A stretch of DNA of 64,000 nt from Cyanophora paradoxa (lineage: Eukaryota > Glaucocystophyceae > Cyanophorales > Cyanophoraceae): assembly GCA_004431415.1 (NCBI GenBank), contig QPMI01000269.1, positions 39,948 to 103,947 on the forward strand. The letters run 5' to 3'. Below the pieces are notes generated by a model. It made no database searches and was not told where the DNA came from. It saw only the letters and a list, made by a program, of their open reading frames with translations. A program made the translations under genes and the position numbers. Below, piece by piece: positions 54,880-64,000 of this stretch (position 1 is the stretch's first letter; every line of letters starts with the position of its first letter).

Positions 54880-55733
54880 TATATAATTGGTCGCTAAATC
54901 AAAGCTTAGCTTTACCGGTTATTGCATGCGCAATCTAAAGCTATAGCTAAATTTGGAGATAGCTATATTTCTTTGGTGTCATAATCAGCCGCTGATCATG
55001 AGTGCAAGAGAACGATATCTGATGTTTTGACCAGATCTAGAAGTGCACGTGCGGGAAACGGAATTTGAACTAGTGACACTGCTGTGGCCGTGGCCCTAGG
55101 CCTGTGTGGATCCGGAATAGATCTATATATCATGATCAGGAAAGGCCAGTTTGAAAAGGAAATGCATGTGCATGTGAAATAACATTAACTATAATTTGTG
55201 CTGTGCTCGTGCCTGCACTGGTCGTGGAGGCCTGGGACTCGAGCTCTTAGAGTCTCACTGATCATGAGGCTGACAGGAGCCTCGAGCTCGGAGCTCCGAT
55301 CCCGAAACAGGCCTGCTCGCGGGGCCCCGTCCGGCTGCGGGGCAGGCCTATAGCTAGGCGGCCGCCGGGCGACCTCGTGCCCCAGCGCCGCCAGCAGCTG
55401 AGCGCGCGCACCCCCTCGGCCGGCAACGCGCACGGGGCACATAATTAAACATGCACATGCATTTATCATGGTTTTGGGGACGCCCTGCTGGGACGTCGAC
55501 CTGATCATGAGTACTACGGTAGTTCCTTGCTGAGCTTTGCGTCTTACTTAGCATATATACTTCTCTGGTCGCTGTGATGCCGGCATTCGTATCACTGTTA
55601 GGGTGACAGCCAGCTGATGTGGACGTGGCCCCAAATGAAGACATGTACGTCTACCCCCCATTCTCTTCTCCCCACCCGGCCCGAAAACAAAAAAACAAAA
55701 AACACGCAATTAAATCGCTGCGCGCGGGCGCGG
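54880..55733. other. AT-rich convergent spacer with TGATCATGA repeats and a receiver-exon fragment
   Basis: TGATCATGA or its complement occurs at 54993-55001, 55130-55138, 55259-55267 and 55502-55510. Bases 55369-55394 are identical over 26 bp to 56175-56200 in the histidine-kinase gene (minus-strand coding for LAALGHEVA). No complete gene is visible. Confidence 0.55.
55369..55394 (-). pseudogene. Fragment duplicated from the kinase's last receiver exon
   Basis: 26-bp exact match to 56175-56200. Nearby GCGGGGCAGGC also matches, with about 20 bp inserted between the two matches. Too short to be functional. Confidence 0.5.
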
Positions 55734-58700
55734 CTAGGGCGGGGGCCACTGGGAGAGGAGCCAGAAGACGTGGCGCTTGCGCGTCGGCTTCGCCGCCAGC
55801 TCCTGCGCCCCCGGACCCCCCGCTCGCTGCCGGCGGGGCGGGGCGGGGGGCGGGGCGCACGGTGACGCCGGCGTGGAGGAGGCGGGCGCGCTCCTCGGGG
55901 AGGGGGAAGGAGGAGAGGGCGAGGAGGGGGCAGGGGCGGGGCCGCCCCGCCGCCGCCTCGAGGGCGCGCAGGTGGGCGGCGGCGGCGCAGCAGCCCTCCA
56001 GGTCGTCCCCGTCCAGCAGCACCCTGCGCACGAAGTCAGCGGGGGGCGGGACGGCGCGGGCGGGGCGGGACGGGGCGGGGCGCGCAGGTCGTAGGGGTGG
56101 CCGGGGCCGGGGCCGGGGCCCGGGGCGGGGCGGGGGAGGAGCCCCGGGAGGCCGCGGGCCCCGCGGGGCAGGCGGCGACCTCGTGCCCCAGCGCCGCCAG
56201 CGTCCCCCGCAGGAACTCCCGGCTCCCTGCCCCCGCCCCGCCTCAGAAGCCGGAGAAGGGGCGGGGCGGGGCGGGGCGGGGCGGGGCGGGCCGTCGTCGG
56301 GCTCGGCGACGAGGAGGGAGAGGCGGGCGGGGCGCGCCCCGGCCCCGGCCCCGACGCCGGCCCCGACGCTCGCGGGGAGCTCCACGGTGAGGGGCGGCGG
56401 GGCCTCGTGGGGCGGGTCGGGGAGGGGCCGCGAGGGGCTCGGCGAGGCCCGCGCCATGCTCGACGCCGCCGCCAGCGCCAGCTGCTCCCGCGCCCCCGCC
56501 TCCTGTGCCCCGCTCGCTCGCTCGCTCGCTCGCGCCCGGCGGGGAGGGCGTGCGGGCGGGGCCTGCGCACGGCGGGGCGGCTGGCCGGGCGGGCGGCGCT
56601 CCCAGGCGCGCAGCGTCTCGAGGAGCTCCGCCTTTCGCACGGGCTTCGCCAGGAACGCGTCCTGCCCCCGGGGCCCGCCCCCGGCTCAGCGGGGCGGGGC
56701 GGGGGCGGCGGGGGCGGGGATGGGGCGGCGCGCCATGCCAGAGGCAGCGCATCGCTCGCGGTCGCGGGCCGCGGCGTTGGCGGTCATCGCCTGCGGACCG
56801 AGGGCGTCAGAGGCGCGGCGGGGCTGGTAGGGGCGGGTGGCGGGGCCGGGGCGCGCGATGATGGGGACGGGCTCGCGGCCCCACTCGCGGTCCTGCTGCC
56901 GGATGAGCGCCGTCGCCTGGAAGCCCTGCCCCCGCCCCCGCCCCCGCCCACGCGCTCAGCAGGGCTCCAGGCAGAGGCGCCACGGGCCGGCGCCGCGCAC
57001 GTCGACCCGCGGCATCTCCACGTCCTGCGGGGGAGGAGCGGCGGGTAAGCGGGGCGCCGGGATGGGGTTGTGGCGGGGCGGGGCGAGGGTGCGGGGCGGG
57101 CCATGAGAATGACGGAGTAGCGGCGGGCGGGGTCGGCGGACACCCAGGCCTCCGCCACCGCCTCCACCGCCTCCGCCCCTGCGGCCGCGGGCACGCGGCG
57201 GTGAGGCGGGGCGGGGCGGGCGCTGCAGGGCGCGGGGGGCACCGTCGTTGGCGATGTCGACGGCGTAGCCCGAGCTCTCGAGGTACTTGCGCGCGATCAG
57301 CTGGTTCACTGCGCGCCCCCCGCCCCGCCGGCCGCCGTCAGGGCTCGCTCGAGGGCGGGGGCCGGGCCAGGGCATGGCGCGCCGTGGTTGTCTTCGGCGA
57401 CGAGCACGCGCCGCGGCGGGCCGGCCCCGGCCCCGGCCCCGGCCCGGCCCCGGCCCGGCCCCGCCCCCGCGCCGCGTCGCGGGGGCCGCCCGCGGGTCCC
57501 CGCCCCCCGCTGGGGGCGCCGCGGGCCTGCTCGAGGGCGGCGGCGAGGGTGGCGAGGAGGCGGCGCTGCCCGACGGGCTTGGAGGCGGCGCCGGCGAAGC
57601 GGGCGGCGAGGCGCCGCTCCTCCTCGTCCTCCAGCGCGGCGAGGCGGCTGGCGAGGAGCACGCAGGGCGGCTGCCCGGGGCCCTCCAGGGCGATCCCCGC
57701 GCCCTTCAGCATCTCCACCACCCCCGCACGCTCCCTGCGCGCCCCGCGGTCGGCGCGAGGCGGGGCGGCGGGGCGGATCGGTGGGGCGGGTCGGCGGGCG
57801 GGACCGTCGGCGATGGCCTTGTCGGCGAGGACGAGGTCGGCGCCGGCGGCGGCGGCGGCGAGGGCGGCGGGGTCGGCGGCGCCCCGCACGGCGTGCCCGT
57901 ACGCCCGCAGCGTCCGCGCCAGCGCGCCCAGCGCCCGCCCCGGCGCCAGCACCGCCACCGTCGCCGCCGCCCCGCCGGCCGCCGCCCGCAGCGGGTCGGC
58001 CCGCGCCGCGGGGCCCGGACCCGTGCGCCCGACCGCCACGCGGAAGCGGAAGGCGCTGCCCGCGCCCAGCTCGCTGCGCGCCGCCCGCCCCCGCCTCAGC
58101 CGGCGCCGCGCCGCGGAGAACAGGAGCGAGAGGGGCCGCGCCTGGAGACGGCGATGGTGCCGGCGGCGAGGCGCTCGGCGAGGGCCGGCGGGCCGCGCAT
58201 CTCGTGCACCAGGCTCTTCGTGATCGCCAGCCCAAGGCCCGTCCCCTGCGCCTTCTGCGCCCCGCTGCACGGCCCCCGCGCCTCAGGCGAGGCGCCCCTC
58301 GCGCGCCCCGCGGGGCGCCGGCCGCAAGGGCGGCGGCACCTGTCGAGCTGCGAGAAGCGCTGCGGGGGGCGGGCGGGCGGCGTGAGGGTCGTTCAGGCGG
58401 AACGCGTGCGCGGTGAGGCGCGGGGCGCACGTGGAAGAGGCGCTCGAGGTCGCCGGAGCGCATGCCGGGGCCCCTGCCGCCCGGCTCAGGGCGGGCGGAA
58501 AGCAAAGAGGGACGGCGGGGCGGACGTGTCGGAGACGGCGATGTCGAGGTAGGCGATGGCCGCCGCCTCGTCCGCCCGAGGCCCGCCGCCGCCGCCGCCG
58601 CCGCCACCTCCCGCTCCCCCACCGCCCGCACCTGGCCCCGCCCCCGCGTCACTCACCGGCCGCCGGCGCCGGCGCCGGCGCGCGGGGCGGGGCGGGGCGG

Positions 58701-61700
58701 CGGGCCTCGACGCGGACGGCGCGCTCGGCGGGGGGCTTGGCGGGGTCGAAGAACTTGACGGCGTTCCCCGCCAGGTTGATGATGATCTGCAAGGCGGGCC
58801 GGCCGGCAGCCGGGCGCGTCACAAAAACGCCGAACTTCGAAGGGCGGCGGGGGCGGCGGCGGGCGCCTGCTTGAGGCGGTGGGGGTCGCCGACGAGGGCG
58901 GCGGGGCAGGCAGGCTCCACGAGGCTCTCAAGCTGTACCCCGTTCCGCAGCGCCTGCCCCCGCAAGCGCGGCGTCAGCAGGCGACGAGAGGCGGGCAGAG
59001 GGGGGCGGGGAGGGCGGGCCTGGGAGGATATGGTGGCGAGGGAGTCCTCGACGGCGGCGAGCGGGTCGAACTCGTCGGCGGCGAGGGTGATCCGCCCGTG
59101 CTCGAGCGCCGCCAGGTCCAGGAACTGCCCCCCGCCCGCCCGCCCGCTCGGCGCCCAGCGCAGCGGGGGCAAGGGACGCGGGGCGGACGGAGTTGACGAG
59201 GGAGAGGAGGTGCTCGGCGGACTGCTGGAGGACGGCGAGCATGTCGCGCTGCGCCTCGTCCAGCGCCGTCTCCGAGAGCAGCGAGAGCATCCCGCAGATC
59301 CCCGAGCACGGCGTCCGCATCTGCGCCCCGCCCCGTCGGATCGGGTCGGGTCGGATTGGAGGCAGGGCGAGCCTCGTGGGAGGTGTTGGCGAGGAGGGCG
59401 TCCTTGGCGGCGTCCAGGCGCGCCAGGGCCTCGTTCTGGGCCCGCAGCTCCCGCCCCCGCGCCTCCTCCTCGTAGAAGCCGGCCGCCGCCAGGCACGCCC
59501 CCAGCTGCGCCGCCAGCAGCTGCGCCCGCCCGCCCCGCCGCTCACGAGGAAGCCCCGGAGCGCCTGGCGGGGCCGGGCGCGGGGCGCGGCGCGCCTGGAG
59601 GAGCTGTAGGCGCTCGGGGGCGAAGGCGCCGGCGAGGGCGCCGTTCTCGCAGTAGAAGACGCCCTCCACGCCCCCGGCCCGCCGCAGCGGCACGCACAGC
59701 ACCGACAGCGGCGATCCCTGCCCCAGGCGCCCCGCTCGCTCAGGGCGGAGAAGAACTGAAAGGGGGCGGGGCGGGGCGGACGCGGCGGGCGACGTAGGGG
59801 TCGGCGGCGAAGGGCGAGGCGGCGGCGTCGTGGAGCAGCAGCGGCCGCCCCGTCCGCTCCACGAAGCGCACCACGCCGGCCGCCACGCCCTCGCACCCCT
59901 CCAGCCCGCACCCGCGCTCGCTCGCCGCGAACGCGCCCCGCCCGCCCCGCGCCGCCCCGCGCGGCAGCCGCGCCAGCGCCGCCACGCGCAGCGGCTCCTC
60001 GCGGGCCCCGGGGCCCGCAGCAGGAGCGCCCCGCCCTGCGCCCCCGCGTTCTCCAGCAGGATCGGCAGCGCCCGCGCCGCCCCGGAGCCCCTGCGCGGAG
60101 CCCGCTCAGAGCAGGGCGAGGCGGGGCGGGGCGGAGGCAAAAGGGGCGCGCCCGCGGCTGGCGGCCTCAGCGAGGGCTGTCAGGGCGTCCACGAGGGTCT
60201 CCAGGTCCCATCCTGCACCGGGCCCCGCCGGCCCCTCCGCCCCGCCCCGCCCCGGCGCCACCGCGACCTCCGGGCCCGGAGCCGCCAGAGGGAGGGGGTA
60301 CGCCTCCAGCTCCCGCGCCTTGGCGTGCGCCTGACGCACGCATGAGGGGCGCGGCGGGAAACGCGTGAGCGCAGAGAGGGGCGTGCCCCGTACGCGCGGA
60401 AGGCGGCGGCGGCGGAGGAGGCGAGGATGCGGGCGAGGGGCGCGCGGCCGGCGGCGGCGGCGAGGGCGGACGCCGCCTCTCCCGCCATGCCGGCCAGCAG
60501 CCTGCCGCGCCGGAGTCAGCGGGCGCTGGGCGCGGGGCTGGGCACGAGAGGCGGGCGGGGCGGACAGGTTGCCGCGGGCGCGGGCCTCGTCGTGGGCGGC
60601 CAGGAGCGGCTCGAGGGCCGCCCCCGGCCCGCCCCGCCCCAGCGCCGACGCCGCTGCCGCCACCAGCCGCTTCGCGCCGAAGTCCGCCGGCGAGGCCTCC
60701 GCCAGCCTGCGCGCCGCGCCCGTGGGCGGCGGCGGGCGGGCGGGGCGGGGCGGGGCGCACGCCGCGAGGGCCGCCTCGTCGTCGGCGGGGTCCCCGGCAG
60801 GGGCGGCCCCGCGGGGCCCGCAGCCGCAGCAGGGCCCCCAGGAGGGGCGCGTCGTGCACCACCTGCGCCGGGTTGGCGGGGAGGGCGCCGGGGGCGGGCG
60901 GGCGGGGCCGGGCGGGCCATGCGGAGGCGGCGGCCGTTGGCGCGGAGGGCCTCAAGGTCGCCGGGGGCGCCGCCCGCCCGCGCCGGGCCCGCCAGAAGCG
61001 CCGCGTACAGCCGCAGCGCCCGCGCCACGCCCTGCGCCCCCAGAGCCTCAGAGAGAGGCGCGCCCGCGGGAGAAGAGAATCGGAGGGGGAAGGCGCGCAC
61101 GGTGCCGGTGGCGGTCATGGAGAAGGCGGGGGACAGCTCGGGGGCGAAGAGGGGCTGGGCCTCCAGGGCGCCCCACGCGGGCGCGCCCTCGCCGCCCTCC
61201 CCCGCTAGCGCAGCCAGCAGTGCCTGCCGCCAGGTCGGGTCGGGTAGGACGGGCGGGAGGGGTGCGGCGCGCGCGCCTCGAGCCCCTCGCACACGGCCTG
61301 GTGAGCGGCCGGCGCCCCGTCGAAGCCGCGCCGCAGCCCCACCGCTGCCCGCCCCGCCGCGGCGCCCCGTCAGGCGGACAGGAGGAGGAACAGAGGGGGC
61401 GGGGCGGGCGGGCGGGGGCGGACCGACGCGGCGGACGTCGGCGAGGGCGGCGCCGGCGGCGAAGTGCGTCCAGAGCTGAACGAGCCCCGCGAAGTTGAAG
61501 ACCGGCTGCGCGGCGGGGCCCCGCTCAGGCTCTGGGCGGGAGGCCTGCGGGCACAAAGGCGGGGACCTGGTCGAGGGCCTCCCGCCCTGCCTCCACCGCC
61601 GCGTCGGCGAGGCCGGCGAGCTGCCGCCCGTCCGCCACCGCGCTCGGCCCGCACGCGCTCGCCATCAGCAGCGCCCAGCCCGTGTGCCGCGCCCCGCAGC

Positions 61701-64000
61701 GCAGCCGCGCCGCGGCGGCGCGGCCGGCGGCGGCCCAGCGGGCGCCGGCGGGGTGGTCGCCGCGCAGGGAGGAGAGGCAGACCATGCCGAAGGCGGCGAG
61801 CCAGAAGGCCGAGGTGGGCACCAGGCCGCGCCGCGCGCAGAGCGCCGCGCACGCCGCCGTGAGCGCCCCGCACCGCTCCGGCTGCCCGCTCGCCAGCAGG
61901 CCCACGAAGGCCGGCCTGCGCGGCGGTCGTCAGAGGAGCCGAGGGGAAGGGCGCGGGCGGGCGGGCGGCGGGGGGCACCGGCAGGCCTCGAGGCACTCGA
62001 GGAGCTCGCGGTCTCGGGCTTCGGGGAGGGCCCCCGCCGCCTCCGCCGAGCCGGCGGCGGCCAGCACGGCGTCGATGGCGGCGGGGAGGGCCTCGGGGTC
62101 CGCCGGGGGCGACCCGAGCAGCGCCAGCGCCTCCCACGCCGGGCCCGCCGCCTCCGCCATGCGCCCCGAGGCGAGGAGCGCCGTCCCGCGCGCCCGCAGC
62201 AGCCGCAGCCGGTCCCGCACCGTCGCCGCCAGCGGCGCGCACTCCTGCGAGCGAGGCCGCTCAGGGGAAAGAGAGGCGGGAGAGGAGGGCGGGGGCGCGC
62301 GCCTCGAGGAGGGCGAGGGCCTCGAGGGGCCGGCGGGCGGCGGAGCGGCACTCGGCGAGGCTCAGCGCCAGCTCCAGCGCCAGCACCGCCCCCGGCGCCT
62401 CCCCTCCCCCTCCGGAGGCCCCGCGCCCGCTTCGGCGGCGGCGGGCCGTCCCCGTCGCCGGCCGCGTCGCCGGCCTCCGGGAGGAGGGCGCGGGCGGCGG
62501 CGGCGCCGGCCTCGAGGAGGGGGCCGGCGGTGGAGTGGGCCCCCGCGAGGAGGGCCTCGCGCCCCGCGTGGAGACACGCCCGGGCGACCGCCGCCCCGTG
62601 CCCGGGGGCCGCCGCCAGCCCCGCGCGCGCCCCGGCGACCAGCAGCTCGGCCACGCGGTAGCCGGTCCCGCGCTCCCGCCGGAGCGCGGCGTCGCGCGCG
62701 GCGGCCTCGGCGAGGCGCAGGCCGACCTCGAACATGTGCCGGGCCGGCGGGCCCGGCGCGAGCGCCAGGCAGGCCCGCTGCAGCGTATCGTGCACGAACC
62801 CGAACGAGCCGTCCGGGCAGCAGCGCAGCACGCCGCCGCCGCCGCCTCCGCCAGCGCCCCGCCGGGCTCGCACCCGGCGGCCGCCGCGAGGAGAGCGCGG
62901 GAGAAGCCCTCCCCGAGCAGAGCCGCGACCTGCGTGCGTGCGGGGCGTGAGGGGGCGCGGCGCGGCGCTGCGGGCGGGGCGGGCGGACGGAGAGGACGCT
63001 GCGGGTGGCCTCAGAGAGGCTCGGGAGGGCCGCCGCCAGCGCCTCCGCCGCGCAGCTCGTCGGCTCGACGGCCGAGGCGGCGGCCGCGGCGTCCCAGGCC
63101 CAGGCCGGGCGGCCGGGGGCGCGGGCGAGGGCGCCGGCGCGGTGGAGGGCGAGGAGGGCGCGCGTCAGGGCGAAGGGGCTCCCGAGGGTGGCGCGGTGGA
63201 GGAGGGCGGCGAGGGGCGCGCAGGCGGCGGGGCGGGCGCCCCCAGCGCGTCCGCCACCAGCGCCTCCGTCTCCGGCAGCGAGAGGGGGCCCACCTCGACC
63301 TGCGCGGCCCTCAGCGGCGGGTCAGAGACGGTCGAGCGGGCAGGGCACAGACCTGGGCGACGGGGCAGCCGGCGGCGGCGACGGAGGCGACGAGGGCGGC
63401 GGGGTCGGGGGCGTCGGGGGCGGCGGGGCCCTCCGGGGGCCGGAAGGCGGTGCAGAAGAGGAGCGGGGCGGGATGCTCGGCGCCCGGGCGGGCGGCGGCG
63501 CAGGCGCGGGCGACGAAGGCCAGGCTCTCGGCGTCCGCCCACTGCACGTCGTCCAGCAGCAGCAGCAGCGGCCGCCCCGGCGGCGGGCCCATCACGCAGC
63601 GGAACAGCTCCTCTGCGCGGGGCGTCGCTTGGGTCCCGGGAGAGCGTGGAGTGGTGCGGCGCCGAGGCGCACCGAAGGAGCGGAGGAGGAGGGCGGTGGC
63701 GGAGGACGTGGGCGCCTCCCGCGGCGGCGACGGCGTCGCCGAGCCCGAGGCCTGCGCGGCGTGAGGGCCGTAGGGAGCCGCGGGGCGGGGAGGGGCGGGC
63801 CTCGGGGGCGGGGGCGGGGTCGGGCCCGAAGAGGAGGAGGGGGAGGTCGGGGACGAGGGCGCGGAGGGCGTGCGCGTGGGGCGTCCCCTCGCGCAGCCGC
63901 CCCTCGAAGTACCCCCGCAGCCGCTCCACCGCCCCCGCCAGCGCCTCCAAGCCCGCCAGCGCCTGCGCGCCGCTTTGAGCCGCGCGCCTCGGACGGGGCG
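55734..64000 (-). CDS. Hybrid histidine kinase: ATPase, helical repeats, GAF, HisKA, HATPase, three receivers (5' part missing)
   Basis: The gene enters from the right edge. An AAA/STAND-like ATPase shows GRPLLLLLDDVQWADAESLA (Walker B, about 63540-63575) and VEVGPLSLPETEALVADALG. Alpha-helical repeats run about 62900-61500. GAF: LLENAGAQGGALLL, VRFVERTGRPLLLHDAAA, SPLSVLCVPLRRAGGVEGVF (60050-59640). HisKA: LLANTSHE joins MRTPCSG across a 52-nt GC-AG intron (59321-59372), restoring the phospho-His box. HATPase: GDPHRLKQ, IINLAGNAVKFFDP, DTGPGMRSGDLERLF, QGTGLGLAITKSLV. Receiver 1 (58000-57550) lacks a clear phospho-Asp. Receiver 2 has RRVLVAEDNH, YSVILM+DVEMPRVD and FLAKPVRKAELL. Receiver 3 (56350-55736) has LLDGDDLEGC and LAAKPTRKRHVFWLL. 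Stop TAG is at 55734-55736. It resembles multidomain sensor kinases of cyanobacteria and algae; a Ser/Thr kinase domain may lie upstream. Confidence 0.85.

Noticed and set aside
1-64000. tRNA, rRNA or other structured RNA genes
   Set aside because: No cloverleaf or rRNA signature was noticed by eye; a covariance search would be needed to exclude short ones.
55734-64000. Bacterial origin of the sensor-kinase region
   Set aside because: Conserved kinase boxes are split by spliceosomal introns, so it is a nuclear eukaryotic gene even if anciently acquired.

Overview
This looks like nuclear DNA of a GC-rich unicellular eukaryote. It is very GC-rich by eye (not counted). Most genes are cut by short introns that end in AG, and many donors are GC instead of GT (worked examples: introns 12268-12318 and 59321-59372). 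Nothing looks bacterial: no operons, no Shine-Dalgarno spacing, and eukaryote-type RING, RBR and TRAF ubiquitin-ligase genes are present. A haptophyte-like or other GC-rich alga or protist would fit, but that is inference; no marker gene settles it. I identified gene models from conserved exon islands and splice signals. Outer limits are approximate unless a start or stop codon is stated.

Left arm (1-22.5 kb): an uncharacterised gene (+, 282-1662); a long conserved protein with CxxC motifs (-, 7634-2279); a RING/TRAF-zinc-finger/coiled-coil gene (+, 8108-9955); a beta-helix/coiled-coil/RING gene (-, 11777-10021); an RBR ubiquitin ligase (+, 12214-14109); a CBM20-like/USP-like/coiled-coil gene (-, 16550-14314); a coiled-coil/UBZ/ubiquitin-like gene (+, 17168-19167); and a second RBR ligase with a long coiled coil (-, 22543-19503).

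Centre (22.5-43.5 kb): a nested transposon island. A DIRS-type tyrosine-recombinase retroelement (Gag-like ORF, RT-RNase H, recombinase) is split inside RNase H by a 5'-truncated LINE (26675-33496) with a 15-bp target-site duplication. Next to the DIRS 3' flank lies an 8.28-kb element (35124-43405) bounded by identical 109-bp inverted repeats. It carries two converging spliced genes: a KRBA2-like DDE integrase with CXC and SAP-like domains and a Pro/Ala minisatellite tail, and a partner protein of unknown function. Introns of both genes are packed with the heptamer CAACGCA/TGCGTTG, which also occurs in the inverted repeats.

Right arm (43.5-64 kb): a putative USP-like cysteine peptidase (+, 43539-46476); a RING-H2 ligase (-, 48401-46633); a UBZ/CBM20-like/USP-like paralogue (-, 52224-48955); a RING/TRAF/coiled-coil/beta-helix ligase (+, 52605-54879); and the 3' part of a giant hybrid histidine kinase (ATPase, helical repeats, GAF, HisKA, HATPase, three receivers; -, runs off the right edge, ends at 55734).

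The single-copy genes are strongly biased to ubiquitin signalling: RING, RING-H2, RBR, TRAF fingers, ubiquitin-binding zinc fingers, a ubiquitin-like fold and peptidase-like folds. At least two paralogue pairs sit on opposite sides of the transposon island. The two most unusual features are this ubiquitin neighbourhood and the 8.28-kb integrase element with motif-laden introns.
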